A DNA stretch of 64,000 nucleotides from Reyranella sp. (lineage in GTDB: Bacteria > Pseudomonadota > Alphaproteobacteria > Reyranellales > Reyranellaceae): positions 101,470-165,469 of the forward strand of contig NZ_SCVH01000075.1 of the NCBI RefSeq assembly GCF_004296935.1, read 5' to 3'. Made by a program: the position numbers and the translations under genes. The notes beneath the pieces were generated by a model. The model saw nothing but the letters and a program-made list of their open reading frames with translations, was not told where the DNA came from and did no database searches. Shown piece by piece: positions 53,817-63,196 of the stretch (positions are counted from its first letter, which is position 1; the number at the start of each line of letters is the position of its first letter).

Positions 53817-56081
53817 ATGGAGAGAGCAACTCCACTGGCCGGACCGCGAATGCTCCTCAAGCGGCTCCGGGACACGATGGCGCGTGCCGGTTCCGTCGAG
53901 GATACGCTGGGCGAGGTCGTGCGCCTGGTCGCCAACGAGATGGTGGCCGAGGTCTGCTCGATCTACCTGCTGCGCGCCGGCGAAGTCCTCGAGCTGTTCG
54001 CCACCCAGGGCCTCAATCCCTCGGCCGTGCACCGCACCCGGCTGCGTGTCGGCGAGGGCCTGGTAGGCGACATCGCCGCCCACGGCCGGCCGCTGGCGCT
54101 GGACGACGCGCAGGCCCATCCGCAGTTCGCCTACCGCCCCGAAACGGGTGAGGAAATCTATCACTCGCTCGCAGGCGTGCCGATCCTGCGCGCCGGTCGC
54201 GTGCTCGGCGTCCTGGTCGTGCAGAACCGCACCCGCCGCCAGTACGACGAGGAGGAAACCGAGACGCTGCAGACCATCGCCATGGTGCTGGCCGAGCTGA
54301 TCGCGGCCGGCCACATCGTGAGCCCCAACGAGATGCAACAGGTCGACGGCATCGGCCTGCTGCCGCTGCGCGTCGACGGCGTGCAGCTGACGCCCGGTGT
54401 CGCCGTCGGCCGCGCCGTGCTGCACGAGCCGCGCATCGTGATCCAGCGGGTGGTCGCCGAGGACGTGACCCTGGAGCAGGAGCGCTTCGAGGAAGCGGTG
54501 CATGGCGTGCGGGCCGACGTCGACCGCATGCTCGAGGCGCATGACATGCAGTCGGGCGAGCAGCGCGAGATTCTCGAGACCTTTCGCATGTTCGTCGACG
54601 ATCGCGGCTGGATGGAGCGCGTACGCGAGGCCGTGACCTCGGGCCTCACCGCCGAGGCCGGCGTGCAGCGCGCCTTTGACGACGTGCGCACCAGGCTCGG
54701 CCAATCGACCGATCCCTACATCCGTGAACGTCTGAGCGACCTCCAGGACCTCAGCAACCGGCTGCTGCTCCGGTTGACCGGCCGGGTCGCCGCCGATCCG
54801 AGTTCGATGCCCGACGACATGATCGTCATCGCCCGCGACATGGGACCGGCCGAGCTGCTCGACTACGACCGTACGCGCCTGCGCGGCGTCGTGCTCGAGG
54901 AAGGCTCGGCCTTGAGCCATGTCGCGATCGTGGCGCGCGCGCTCGACATCCCCGTGGTCGGCCGCGCCCCCGATGTGCTGTCGCGGGTCGAGCCCGGCGA
55001 TTCCATCGTCGTCGACGGCGACAACGCCCAGGTCCTGGTGCGGCCGGCCGAGGACGTGCTGCAGACGGTCCATGTCGCGATCGAGGCGCGGGTCGAGCGG
55101 CGGCGCAAGTACGCGACGCTGCGCGACCTGCCGTCGGCGACGCGCGACCAGGCGCGGATCGCGCTCAACATGAATGCCGGCCTGCTGATCGACATGCAGC
55201 ATCTCGACGACACCGGCGCCGACGGCGTCGGCCTCTACCGGACCGAGATCCCGTTCATGGTGCGTTCGGAGTTTCCCGACGTCGATGCCCAGGCCTGGCT
55301 CTATGGCCGTGTCCTTGACCTCGCCGATGGCCGGCCAGTGACCTTTCGCACCCTCGATGTCGGCGGCGACAAGGTTCTTCCCTATGTCGGGGCCTTCGGC
55401 GACGACAACCCGGCGATGGGCTGGCGGGCCATCCGGATCGGCCTCGACCGGCCGGCGATGCTGCGCCGGCAGCTTCGGGCCCTGATCCAGGCCGCCAATG
55501 GCCGGCCGCTGTCGGTCATGTTTCCGATGATCGCCGAGGTGGCCGAGCTTCAGAGCGCCCGGCAGCTGCTCGACCTCGAGCTCGACCGGGCCCGGCGGCG
55601 TGGCCAGGCCATGCCCGAACAGTTGCGTGTTGGCGTTATGTTCGAAGTGCCGGCGCTGGCCTGGCAGCTGGACAGTCTGTTGCCTCAGGTCGACTTCATT
55701 TCGGTCGGCACGAACGATCTTCTTCAGTTCCTCTATGCCGCCGACCGTGGCAACAGCCGCGTGGCCGGCCGCTACGACAGCTTGTCTCCCGCGCTGTTGA
55801 GACTGCTACATTTTGTGGTCGAGAAGGCGCGGCCCGCCGGCGTCGACCTCGCTGTCTGCGGCGAGATGGCCGGTCGGCCGGTCGAGGCGCTGGCACTTCT
55901 GGCCGTCGGCGTGCGTTCGCTCTCGATGTCGCCCGGGTCGATCGGACCGGTGAAGGCGATGATCCGGTCACTCGATCTCGCCGAGGCAACTGGTTTCATG
56001 GATGCTGCGCTTTCACAACCGGACCGACCCATGCGCGAGACGCTGCGCCTCTTCGCAGCCGACCACGCGATCGAAATTTAG
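53817..56081 (+). CDS. ptsP: Phosphoenolpyruvate-protein phosphotransferase (nitrogen PTS enzyme I)
   Basis: A 754-residue EI-Ntr. It has a GAF domain (about residues 20-160; EVCSIYLLRAGEVLELFATQGL, ADRPRVGEGLVGDIA-like VGEGLVGDIAAHGRPLALDDA). The phosphohistidine domain carries His368 in GSALSHVAIVARALDIPVV. A C-terminal TIM-barrel PEP-binding part follows with FRTLDVGGDKVLPYVGAF, DFISVGTNDLLQFLYAADR and Cys681 in AVCGEMAGRP. It starts the PEP-NPr-EIIANtr relay linking carbon, nitrogen and potassium regulation. It follows lysC by 214 bases, as is common in this class. Confidence 0.96.
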   Translation: MERATPLAGPRMLLKRLRDTMARAGSVEDTLGEVVRLVANEMVAEVCSIYLLRAGEVLELFATQGLNPSAVHRTRLRVGEGLVGDIAAHGRPLALDDAQAHPQFAYRPETGEEIYHSLAGVPILRAGRVLGVLVVQNRTRRQYDEEETETLQTIAMVLAELIAAGHIVSPNEMQQVDGIGLLPLRVDGVQLTPGVAVGRAVLHEPRIVIQRVVAEDVTLEQERFEEAVHGVRADVDRMLEAHDMQSGEQREILETFRMFVDDRGWMERVREAVTSGLTAEAGVQRAFDDVRTRLGQSTDPYIRERLSDLQDLSNRLLLRLTGRVAADPSSMPDDMIVIARDMGPAELLDYDRTRLRGVVLEEGSALSHVAIVARALDIPVVGRAPDVLSRVEPGDSIVVDGDNAQVLVRPAEDVLQTVHVAIEARVERRRKYATLRDLPSATRDQARIALNMNAGLLIDMQHLDDTGADGVGLYRTEIPFMVRSEFPDVDAQAWLYGRVLDLADGRPVTFRTLDVGGDKVLPYVGAFGDDNPAMGWRAIRIGLDRPAMLRRQLRALIQAANGRPLSVMFPMIAEVAELQSARQLLDLELDRARRRGQAMPEQLRVGVMFEVPALAWQLDSLLPQVDFISVGTNDLLQFLYAADRGNSRVAGRYDSLSPALLRLLHFVVEKARPAGVDLAVCGEMAGRPVEALALLAVGVRSLSMSPGSIGPVKAMIRSLDLAEATGFMDAALSQPDRPMRETLRLFAADHAIEI

Positions 56082-56161
56082 CGACAAGAAGTCGAATCGC
56101 TTTTGCCCTGCCATGGCGCCTCTGCTAAGAGTTAGCCGCGAGGGGAAAGCAGGTTCTATTC

Positions 56162-57169
56162 ATGCCGGATCAGGTCGATTGGCGAGCGGTTGAACGCGAG
56201 GCCACACCGGGCCGCGCGGTCGGTCGTTTGCTGCGCGATCAGCGCGAGGCGCGTGGCCTCGGCTTGTCCGATGTCGAGAAAAGTTTGCGCATTCGGCGCA
56301 GTCACCTCGAGGCGATCGAGGATGGTCGCTTCGACAAGCTGCCAGGTGCCGCTTACATCCCGGCCTTCCTGCGCGCCTATTCGGCCCACGTCGGACTCGA
56401 TCCCGAGAAGGTGCTGACCGCCTATCATCTCTCCGGTCCGGTTCCCATCAAGCGCCCCGTGTCGCTGCCGGCGGATTTTCCGATTGTCGAAAAGCGTGCG
56501 CCGATCGGCCTCGCCGTGTTGACCATCCTGCTCGTCGTCGGCGCAGGCTACGCGGTCTGGAATTATCTGCCGCGCGAGCAGTCGGTGATCGCCGAGAAGG
56601 TTCCGCCCGTGCCGGATCGCCTGCTGGCGACGCGGCCCGTGGCGCCGCCGCCCGCTGCGCCGCAGCCCGCGGTCAACGGTCAATCAACGACGGCCGCTCC
56701 CGCGGCACCGTCCGTTCAAGAAGTTCGCAGCACCTCAGGCGCTTTGCCCGCTGAAGTTTGGCCGGCACCGCGGCAGGATAGCGTCGTGCAACCCGCGCCT
56801 CTCGCGCCGCCTGTCGTCGTTGCCGTGCCCGCGCCGCCGCCGCCAGTCGTGATGACGGTTCCCGCCATCGGTCAGGCCCAGGCCGCGCAGCCGCCGGCAC
56901 AGGTCGAGCAGGCGCCGCCGCGCGTCGCCGCGCCGGCGACACCCGCGCCGACGGCTCCAGCAACCGAGGAAGCCGTGGCGCGCACGCCGGCTGCCGAATC
57001 CGCGCCGAGCCTGCCCGTGAAGTTCGACACGCCGATCAGCGTGCGCATCAACAGCTGGGTGGAATTGCGGGCGCCCAACGGCGACGTGCTCGCCCAGACC
57101 TACGTTCGTGCCGGCGAAAGCTATGTCGTGCCGGCTGGAATCGCCTACCGCGTCATCGACGCGCGCTAG
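56162..57169 (+). CDS. rodZ: RodZ-like protein (HTH plus DUF4115)
   Basis: A 335-residue bitopic protein. The cytoplasmic HTH domain (residues 15-90) shows GRLLRDQREARGLGLSDVEKSLRIRRSHLEAIEDGRFDKLP, and one helix follows (IGLAVLTILLVVGAGYAVW, about 120-138). A long Pro/Ala-rich periplasmic linker leads to a C-terminal DUF4115 domain (KFDTPISVRINSWVELRAPNGDVLAQTYVRAGESYVVP). RodZ links MreB to the rod-shape elongasome in many bacteria. An AGCCGCGAGGGGAAAGC leader provides the ribosome site. It precedes ispG, the standard arrangement. Confidence 0.9.
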   Translation: MPDQVDWRAVEREATPGRAVGRLLRDQREARGLGLSDVEKSLRIRRSHLEAIEDGRFDKLPGAAYIPAFLRAYSAHVGLDPEKVLTAYHLSGPVPIKRPVSLPADFPIVEKRAPIGLAVLTILLVVGAGYAVWNYLPREQSVIAEKVPPVPDRLLATRPVAPPPAAPQPAVNGQSTTAAPAAPSVQEVRSTSGALPAEVWPAPRQDSVVQPAPLAPPVVVAVPAPPPPVVMTVPAIGQAQAAQPPAQVEQAPPRVAAPATPAPTAPATEEAVARTPAAESAPSLPVKFDTPISVRINSWVELRAPNGDVLAQTYVRAGESYVVPAGIAYRVIDAR

Positions 57170-57185
57170 GCCGGACGGCTGACCC

Positions 57186-57204
57186 GGCGGCTGGATAAGC
57201 CGCC
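57186..57204 (+). other. Hairpin between rodZ and ispG
   Basis: A perfect seven-base-pair stem GGCGGCT/AGCCGCC with loop GGATA lies in the 58-base gap, 23 bases before the ispG start. No T-run is present. It shares the GGATAAGCC loop-and-arm with the argJ leader hairpin (41537-41555). Confidence 0.45.
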
Positions 57205-57227
57205 CACCCACAGCTACATTGCCGGGC

Positions 57228-58373
57228 ATGAGCATCAGACCCTACCGCGACATCGTGCGCCGCAAATCGCGGCGGATCATGGTCGGGTCCGTGCCGGTTG
57301 GCGGCGACTCGCCGATCACGGTCCAGACCATGACCAACACGCTGACGGCCGATGCCGAGGCCACGATCGCGCAGATCCGCCGCTCCGAGGAGGCCGGCGT
57401 CGATATCGTGCGTGTTTCCTGCCCCGACGAGGAGTCGACGGCGGCGCTCTCTGCGATCGTCCGCGCGTCCAAGGTGCCGATCGTTGCCGACATCCATTTT
57501 CACTATAAGCGCGCCATCGAGGCGGCCGAGGCGGGTGCGGCCTGCCTGCGCATCAATCCCGGCAACATCGGCAGCGCCGAGCGGGTGCGGGAAGTCGTGA
57601 AGGCGGCCAAGGATCACGGCTGCTCGATGCGCATCGGCGTCAATGCCGGGTCGCTGGAAAAGGACCTGCTGGAGAAGTACGGCGAGCCCTGTCCGGAGGC
57701 GATGGTCGAGAGCGCGCTCGATCATGCTCGGATCCTGCAGGATCACGATTTTCACGAGTTCAAGATCAGCGTGAAGGCGTCCGACGTCTTCCTCGCGGTC
57801 GCGGCCTACCAGCAGCTCGCGGACGCCTGCGACTACCCGCTGCATGTCGGCGTCACCGAGGCGGGCGGCACGCGCACCGGTACGGTCAAGTCCTCGATCG
57901 GCATGGGCTCGCTCTTGTGGGCTGGCATCGGCGACACGATCCGCGTGTCGCTGTCGGCCGAGCCCGAGGAAGAGGTCCGCGTCGGCTTCGAGATGCTGAA
58001 GGCGCTCAATCTGCGCCACCGCGGCGTCAACGTGATCTCCTGCCCGTCTTGCGCCCGCCAGCAGTACGACGTGATCCGTACCGTCGAGGCGCTGGAGAAG
58101 CGCGTCGGCCACATCACCACGCCGATGACGGTCTCGGTGATCGGCTGCGTCGTGAACGGCCCCGGTGAGGCGCGCGAGACCGACATCGGCTTCACCGGCG
58201 GCGGCGCCAACAACCATCAGGTCTATATCGCCGGCGTCCCGCACCATCGGCTGAAGGATGGAAATGTCGTCGACCACCTGGTGGCGCTGATCGAGAAGAA
58301 GGCGGCCGAGATCGAAGCTGCCAAGGCCGGCGAGGTCGCCGAAGCCGACCGACATCGTACGGCGGCCGAGTAG
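57228..58373 (+). CDS. ispG: 4-Hydroxy-3-methylbut-2-enyl diphosphate synthase
   Basis: A 381-residue IspG/GcpE, an iron-sulfur enzyme of the MEP isoprenoid pathway that reduces MEcPP to HMBPP. The TIM-barrel opening [28 protein letters not shown] is followed by [32 protein letters not shown] and [10 protein letters not shown]. The [4Fe-4S] ligands appear in [12 protein letters not shown] and [19 protein letters not shown]. The ATG at 57228 is used; a TTG nine bases upstream is possible. It sits 58 bases after rodZ and 46 before hisS. Confidence 0.97.
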   Translation: MSIRPYRDIVRRKSRRIMVGSVPVGGDSPITVQTMTNTLTADAEATIAQIRRSEEAGVDIVRVSCPDEESTAALSAIVRASKVPIVADIHFHYKRAIEAAEAGAACLRINPGNIGSAERVREVVKAAKDHGCSMRIGVNAGSLEKDLLEKYGEPCPEAMVESALDHARILQDHDFHEFKISVKASDVFLAVAAYQQLADACDYPLHVGVTEAGGTRTGTVKSSIGMGSLLWAGIGDTIRVSLSAEPEEEVRVGFEMLKALNLRHRGVNVISCPSCARQQYDVIRTVEALEKRVGHITTPMTVSVIGCVVNGPGEARETDIGFTGGGANNHQVYIAGVPHHRLKDGNVVDHLVALIEKKAAEIEAAKAGEVAEADRHRTAAE

Positions 58374-58419
58374 CGACCTTCGACCTCCTCCCGTCGACAT
58401 TTTTCCAAGGCGATTTACC

Positions 58420-59661
58420 GTGAGCAAGCTTCAGCCCGTGCGTGGCACGCACGATCTTCTTCCCGACGAGTTCAGGCGCTTTTCCCATGTGGTGGGCACA
58501 GCGCGCGATGTGGCGCGGCTCTACGGCTACCGCGAGATGGCTACGCCGATCTTCGAGTTCACCGAGTTGTTCGCGCGCGGCATCGGCGAGGCGACCGACG
58601 TGGTCTCCAAGGAGATGTACACGTTCAGCGACCGTGGCAACGAATCGCTGACGCTCCGGCCTGAGTACACTGCGGGCATCTGCCGCGCGTTCGTATCGAA
58701 CGGCGAGCTGTCCCAGCAGCTGCCATTGAAGGTCTTCGCCGCCGGTCCGATGTTCCGCTACGAGCGACCGCAGAAGGGTCGCCAGCGCCAGTTCCACCAG
58801 ATCGACATCGAGGTGCTGGGAGCACCCGAGCCCGGCGCCGACATCGAGGTGATATCGGTTGCTGCCGACATTCTCGACCGGCTGGGCATCCTCGAGCGCT
58901 GTGTCCTCAAGATCAATTCGCTGGGCGACCCGGAATGCCGCGGCGTCTATCGCAAGGTGCTGGTCGACTACTACTCTGGCCACCTCGACAAGCTCTCGGA
59001 GGACTCCAAGAGCCGCCTGCAGCGCAACCCGCTGCGCATTCTCGACAGCAAGGACGAGGGCGACAAGGCCATCAATGCCGGGGCGCCGTCGTTTGCCGAT
59101 CATCTTAACCAGGCCAGCCGGGATTTCTTCGCGACGGTGAAGGACGGCCTCGTGGCCGCCGGTATCGCCTTCGAGGTCGATCCGACCTTGGTGCGCGGGC
59201 TGGACTACTACACCCACACCGCCTTCGAGTTCGTCACCACCCATATCGGCGCACAGGGCACCGTGCTGGGTGGCGGCCGCTATGACGGGCTGATCGCCGA
59301 GCTGGGCGGACCGCCGACGGCCGGCATCGGCTGGGCTGGCGGGATCGAGCGCCTGATGATGCTGTGCAACGAGCCGCCGGCCGAGCCGCGTCCGGTCGTG
59401 ATCGCGCCCTTGGGCGCCGCCGCCGAGGCCAGGGCGCTGGGAATTGCCCGGGCGCTGCGCCGCCAGGGGATCACGGTCGAGCAGGACTATCGCGGCAACA
59501 TGAAGCGGCGCTTGCAGCGGGCCAACAAGCTCAATGCCCGGGCCGCCATCATCATCGGCGACGACGAACTGGCGAGGGGCGTGGCGCAGCTCAAGGATTT
59601 CGATAGCGGCGACCAGCGCGAAGTGGCACTGGATGCCCTCGCCGGCGCATTGAAGGGCTGA
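58420..59661 (+). CDS. hisS: Histidyl-tRNA synthetase
   Basis: A 413-residue class II synthetase that charges tRNA-His. N-terminal [13 protein letters not shown], motif 2 [19 protein letters not shown], and the histidine-specific [14 protein letters not shown] are seen, as are [15 protein letters not shown] and motif 3 [16 protein letters not shown]-terminal anticodon-binding domain covers about residues 320-410. GTG start (58420). Followed five bases later by prfA, so the two are likely co-transcribed. Confidence 0.96.
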   Translation: MSKLQPVRGTHDLLPDEFRRFSHVVGTARDVARLYGYREMATPIFEFTELFARGIGEATDVVSKEMYTFSDRGNESLTLRPEYTAGICRAFVSNGELSQQLPLKVFAAGPMFRYERPQKGRQRQFHQIDIEVLGAPEPGADIEVISVAADILDRLGILERCVLKINSLGDPECRGVYRKVLVDYYSGHLDKLSEDSKSRLQRNPLRILDSKDEGDKAINAGAPSFADHLNQASRDFFATVKDGLVAAGIAFEVDPTLVRGLDYYTHTAFEFVTTHIGAQGTVLGGGRYDGLIAELGGPPTAGIGWAGGIERLMMLCNEPPAEPRPVVIAPLGAAAEARALGIARALRRQGITVEQDYRGNMKRRLQRANKLNARAAIIIGDDELARGVAQLKDFDSGDQREVALDALAGALKG

Positions 59662-59666
59662 ACGTC

Positions 59667-60731
59667 TTGTCGCTTTTGCTCAAGCTCAACCAGATCGTGA
59701 CCCGCCATGCCGAGCTGCAGGCGGCACTTTCCGCAGGCACGCTCGACTCGCAGAAGTTCGTGGCGGCCTCGAAGGAGTATGCCGATCTCGGTCCGCTCGT
59801 AGAGGCGGTGAACGAATGGCACAAGGCCGAGCAGGAGCTGAAGGACGCCGAGGCGATGGCGGCCGATCCCGACATGAAAGCGATCGCCGAGGAAGAGGCG
59901 GCGGCGCTGCGCAAGCGCCTGCCCGAACTTGAGCAGACCGTGAAGCGTATGCTGCTGCCCAAGGACGCGGCCGACGAGAAGAATGCCATCCTGGAAATCC
60001 GCGCCGGCACGGGTGGCGACGAAGCCGCCCTGTTCGCCGCCGATCTCTTCCGCATGTACCAGCGCTATGCCGCCGAGCATGGCTGGAAGTTCGAGATCAT
60101 GGAACTCTCCGACACCGGTATCGGCGGCTACAAGGAGGCGATCGCGACCGTGACGGGCCGCAATGTCTTCGCCCGGCTGAAATTCGAATCGGGTGTGCAT
60201 CGCGTGCAGCGCGTGCCGGCTACCGAAGGCTCGGGCCGCATCCACACGTCGGCGGCGACCGTTGCTGTGCTGCCGGAAGCCGAGGAATTCGACATCAAGA
60301 TCGACGAGAAAGACCTGCGGATCGATGTTTTCCGCTCCTCCGGACCGGGCGGACAGTCGGTCAACACGACCGATTCGGCGGTGCGCATCACGCACATCCC
60401 GACCGGCGTCGTGGTCAGTCAGCAGGACGAGAAGAGCCAGCACAAGAACAAGGCCAAGGCGATGAAGATCCTGCGCGCCAGGCTCTACGACGCCGAGCGC
60501 CAGCGCCGTGACGACATTCGCTCGGCCGACCGCAAGGGCCAGGTCGGTAGCGGCGATCGCAGCGAACGCATCCGCACCTACAATTTTCCGCAGAGCCGCG
60601 TCACCGATCACCGCATCAACCTCACGCTCTACAAGCTGGACGAGGTGCTCGAGGGCCGCGGGCTGGACGAGCTGATCGACGCACTGACCGCCGACGACGA
60701 GGCGGGTCGTCTGGCGGAGCTGGCGGCCTAG
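59667..60731 (+). CDS. prfA: Peptide chain release factor 1
   Basis: A 354-residue RF1 that terminates translation at UAA and UAG. The peptidyl-transferase GGQ motif is Gly228-Gly229-Gln230 ([20 protein letters not shown]), the methylation target of PrmC, which is encoded next. The anticodon-like PAT-type segment is in the domain 2 sequence [32 protein letters not shown] is the start (59667). The stop lies three bases before prmC. Confidence 0.97.
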   Translation: MSLLLKLNQIVTRHAELQAALSAGTLDSQKFVAASKEYADLGPLVEAVNEWHKAEQELKDAEAMAADPDMKAIAEEEAAALRKRLPELEQTVKRMLLPKDAADEKNAILEIRAGTGGDEAALFAADLFRMYQRYAAEHGWKFEIMELSDTGIGGYKEAIATVTGRNVFARLKFESGVHRVQRVPATEGSGRIHTSAATVAVLPEAEEFDIKIDEKDLRIDVFRSSGPGGQSVNTTDSAVRITHIPTGVVVSQQDEKSQHKNKAKAMKILRARLYDAERQRRDDIRSADRKGQVGSGDRSERIRTYNFPQSRVTDHRINLTLYKLDEVLEGRGLDELIDALTADDEAGRLAELAA

Positions 60732-60734
60732 TCG

Positions 60735-61604
60735 GTGTCCGGGGTCGCGCGCTACGACGCGCTGCTCCGCGATGCCGCCGTCGCCCTGACCGCGGCAGGC
60801 ATCGACAATGCCCGCTTCGAAGCCCGCCTGTTGCTGGCCCATGCGGGTGGAGTCCCGAGCGAATGGCTGATCGCCCACGGTGACGAGGTCGCGGCACCCG
60901 CGGTGGCCGAGGCGGTGCGTGCGCTCACTGCGCGCCGTATCCGGCGCGAGCCGATGGCCTATATCTTGGGCGAGCGCGAATTCTGGGGTTTGCCGTTCAA
61001 GGTTTCTCCCGCCGTCCTCGTGCCTCGGCCCGACAGCGAGACGCTGATCGAGGCGGCGCTGGCGCTGATGCCGGGGCGGACGGAACCGTGGCGTATTCTG
61101 GATCTCGGCGTCGGCTCGGGCTGTCTGTTGCTCACGCTGCTCCGGGAGTTTCCCAACGCCCGCGGCATCGGCATGGATGTCTCACCGGCGGCGCTGGCGA
61201 TGGCCGAAGCCAATGCGGATGCGCTCGGGGTCGGCAGCCGGGTGAGCCTTGCCGGTGGCGATTGGCGAGAGCCGGGCTGGGCCGGGCGGTTGGGTGGCCC
61301 GTTCGACCTTCTTGTCTCCAACCCGCCCTATATCGAGACGAGTGCAATCGAGGGGCTGATGCCCGATGTTGCCCGTTTCGAGCCCAGGCTCGCCCTGGAC
61401 GGCGGCGGGGATGGACTTTCGGCATATCGCGCCATCGCCCGTGGAGCGGCCGGGCTGGTCGTTCCGGGCGGCCGGGTCCTCGTCGAAGCTGGCGAAGGAC
61501 AAGCCCCTGAAATATCGGCGCTTTTCTCGTTGGCCGGGTTCGCCGTCGAGGCCCCCTGGAAGGATCTCGGTGGGATCGATCGCATCGTCGCCGCGACGCA
61601 TTAA
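60735..61604 (+). CDS. prmC: Release-factor glutamine methyltransferase
   Basis: A 289-residue N5-glutamine methyltransferase acting on the GGQ glutamine of RF1 and RF2. It has an N-terminal helical domain (ARFEARLLLAHAGGVPSEWL), the YILGEREFWGLPF segment, motif I ILDLGVGSGCLLLTLLREFP and the catalytic NPPY at residues 196-199 (LLVSNPPYIET). GTG start, three bases after prfA. Genetic pairing with its substrate is typical. Confidence 0.95.
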   Translation: MSGVARYDALLRDAAVALTAAGIDNARFEARLLLAHAGGVPSEWLIAHGDEVAAPAVAEAVRALTARRIRREPMAYILGEREFWGLPFKVSPAVLVPRPDSETLIEAALALMPGRTEPWRILDLGVGSGCLLLTLLREFPNARGIGMDVSPAALAMAEANADALGVGSRVSLAGGDWREPGWAGRLGGPFDLLVSNPPYIETSAIEGLMPDVARFEPRLALDGGGDGLSAYRAIARGAAGLVVPGGRVLVEAGEGQAPEISALFSLAGFAVEAPWKDLGGIDRIVAATH

Positions 61605-61608
61605 GGAG

Positions 61609-61637
61609 TTGGCAAGGGAGGGGAATAGGACTAGCTT
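61609..61637 (+). promoter_or_regulatory. Candidate promoter for the DUF4167 gene
   Basis: TTGGCA (61609-61614) and TAGCTT (61632-61637) are separated by exactly 17 bases, in the gap after prmC. Transcription from about 61644 would give a leader of roughly 140 bases before the preferred DUF4167 start at 61784. Confidence 0.4.
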
Positions 61638-61783
61638 GTGAACTGTCCCTTAGGGGGCTTAGCCCGAGCCGCGAGGTGGCGGGCAAATATATCCCTCTGA
61701 AATTTAGCCGTGACGGCGCCCATGAAGGGCAGAGGGTCGCAAACAACAACAACCCCGTCCGGCGTGTAACTGGCCCTAGGTTA

Positions 61784-62374
61784 ATGAGACCAAACAATCG
61801 TCAGCGATCGCGCGGCGGTCGCAATGGTGGCGGCGGTGGCGGTGGCCACCACAAGCAGCAGCACCACAATCCCAATCGCCCGCCCAATCGGAACCAGATG
61901 TTCGACAGCAGCGGCCCCGACGTCCGGGTTCGCGGCAATGCGCATCAGGTATTCGACAAGTATCAGGCCCTAGCCCGGGAGGCGGCCGCTTCAGGCGATC
62001 GCATCCAGGCCGAGGCCTACTGGCAGTACGCCGACCATTATTTCCGCATGATTCAGACCATGGGCGGCTTCGGCCAGCGCAACAATGTCGGCTATGGCGA
62101 CGAAGAAGGTGGCGGCGGTCAACCGAATCCCCAGGGCCAGCAAGGTCAGCAGGGCGGCCAACAGGCCGGCCCGCCGCCCAGCAATGCCAACGGTCATGCG
62201 CCGGGCGAGCGCATGGGCGGCCGAGGCGACGACGTCAACGAAGCCGAGCCCGGTTTGGGCGGTGTCGCGTTCCTGCAAAATGGACGCAGTGCATCATCCG
62301 AGGAGGATCCGGCAGCCGACGATCAGCCCGAAATCCCGGCGTTCACGCCCCCGGCTGGCCGGCGCGGCGGATAG
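61784..62374 (+). CDS. DUF4167 domain protein (glycine/asparagine-rich, RNA-binding-like)
   Basis: A 196-residue protein starting MRPNNRQRSRGGRNGGGGGG, then a His/Gln run (HHKQQHHNPNRPPNRNQM). The conserved DUF4167 core follows: FDSSGPDVRVRGNAHQVFDKYQALAREAAASGDRIQAEAYWQYADHYFRM. A Gly/Gln/Asn-rich disordered tail closes it. The start at 61784 is typical of this family; an upstream GTG at 61676 would add 36 residues without family resemblance. The Arg/Gly-rich arm suggests nucleic-acid contact, but the function is unproven. Followed by a strong terminator. Confidence 0.88.
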   Translation: MRPNNRQRSRGGRNGGGGGGGHHKQQHHNPNRPPNRNQMFDSSGPDVRVRGNAHQVFDKYQALAREAAASGDRIQAEAYWQYADHYFRMIQTMGGFGQRNNVGYGDEEGGGGQPNPQGQQGQQGGQQAGPPPSNANGHAPGERMGGRGDDVNEAEPGLGGVAFLQNGRSASSEEDPAADDQPEIPAFTPPAGRRGG

Positions 62375-62394
62375 TCGATCCGGACGAGAGTTTC

Positions 62395-62430
62395 AAAAAC
62401 ACCCGAGGGTAGCTGCCTTCGGGTGTTTTT
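62395..62430. terminator. Strong bidirectional intrinsic terminator
   Basis: AAAAACACCCGAGGG and CCTTCGGGTGTTTTT form a 15-base-pair stem with a single mismatch and a six-base loop. They carry an A-run on one side and a T-run on the other, so it can end transcription from both the DUF4167 gene and the convergent DUF4337 gene. Confidence 0.9.
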
Positions 62431-62438
62431 CGTTGCTC

Positions 62439-62999
62439 CTAGATGTGGAGCAGGTTGGGCGCGACGAAGCCCAGGATCGTGAAACCGATGCCCACTGCCC
62501 CCAGGCCGAATGAGACGAAGGTGAGCCAGGCAACCGTGGTCAGCGCCGCGGCGCCGGCCAACACGATCGCCAGCTGGAAGCAGGCCGAGCCGTACTCGAA
62601 CATGTGGTAGGCCGCCAGGGAGCGGTCGCGGAACTCCTCTTTCGCCTTGGCCCGGGCCATCAGTTCCTTGCGGCCTTCGTTGGTCTCGGGCTCCGACTCG
62701 TAGCGTTGCGCGGTGCGCCGCCATTGCTCGGATTGGGCCTTCAGGGCTGCCGGCATGCTTGCGGGATTGTCCTTGTATTGGGCGTCGGCACCGTCGGCGG
62801 CCGTACGCATCGTGGTCTGCCGGATCGTCTTGGCCTGGAAGAACGACCAGAGATTGGACGCGTCGATATGGCTCGAGAGGCCATGGGTTTGCGCGCTCTT
62901 GCCGGACATCTCCGAGACCGCCAGCAGGGCGGCCAGGACGGCAACCAGCAGGGCGATCTTCTTGTTCGACGTCTCGACGTGACCGTGTCCACCAGACAT
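62439..62999 (-). CDS. DUF4337 membrane protein
   Basis: A 186-residue protein with a His/Gly start MSGGHGHVETSNKK and a first helix IALLVAVLAALLAVSEMSG. A long middle helical region follows (FFQAKTIRQTTMRTAADGADAQYKDNPASM) and two C-terminal helices close it (SACFQLAIVLAGAAALTTVAWL, FGLGAVGIGFTILGFVAPNLL). The pattern is that of DUF4337, function unknown. ATG 62999 is used because sequence beyond it reads into the clpB promoter region. It is divergent from clpB. Confidence 0.87.
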   Translation of the reverse strand: MSGGHGHVETSNKKIALLVAVLAALLAVSEMSGKSAQTHGLSSHIDASNLWSFFQAKTIRQTTMRTAADGADAQYKDNPASMPAALKAQSEQWRRTAQRYESEPETNEGRKELMARAKAKEEFRDRSLAAYHMFEYGSACFQLAIVLAGAAALTTVAWLTFVSFGLGAVGIGFTILGFVAPNLLHI

Positions 63000-63092
63000 T
63001 GCTGTTTCCCTCCGTCCACTTGATCCAGATCGTATCGGCCGGTCTCCATAGACCGGCATAGTTACGCTGGAAAGCCGCACCTTCGATCCGGT

Positions 63093-63120
63093 CTTGTACC
63101 TGCGCGATCCCTTCCCATAT
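63093..63120 (+). promoter_or_regulatory. RpoH (heat-shock sigma32) promoter for clpB
   Basis: CTTGTAC (63093-63099) and CCCATAT (63114-63120) are separated by 14 bases. They closely fit the sigma32 consensus CTTGAAA - N(11-16) - CCCATNT, known to control clpB in Proteobacteria. The predicted start near 63127 leaves a leader of about 70 bases to the clpB ATG. Confidence 0.7.
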
Positions 63121-63196
63121 CGGTCGCAGGATGCCCGGATAGGGGTCCGCTCTTTCGCCTGCCGCATGACGGGGGCGTGAATGAAAGGGTAGAGCA

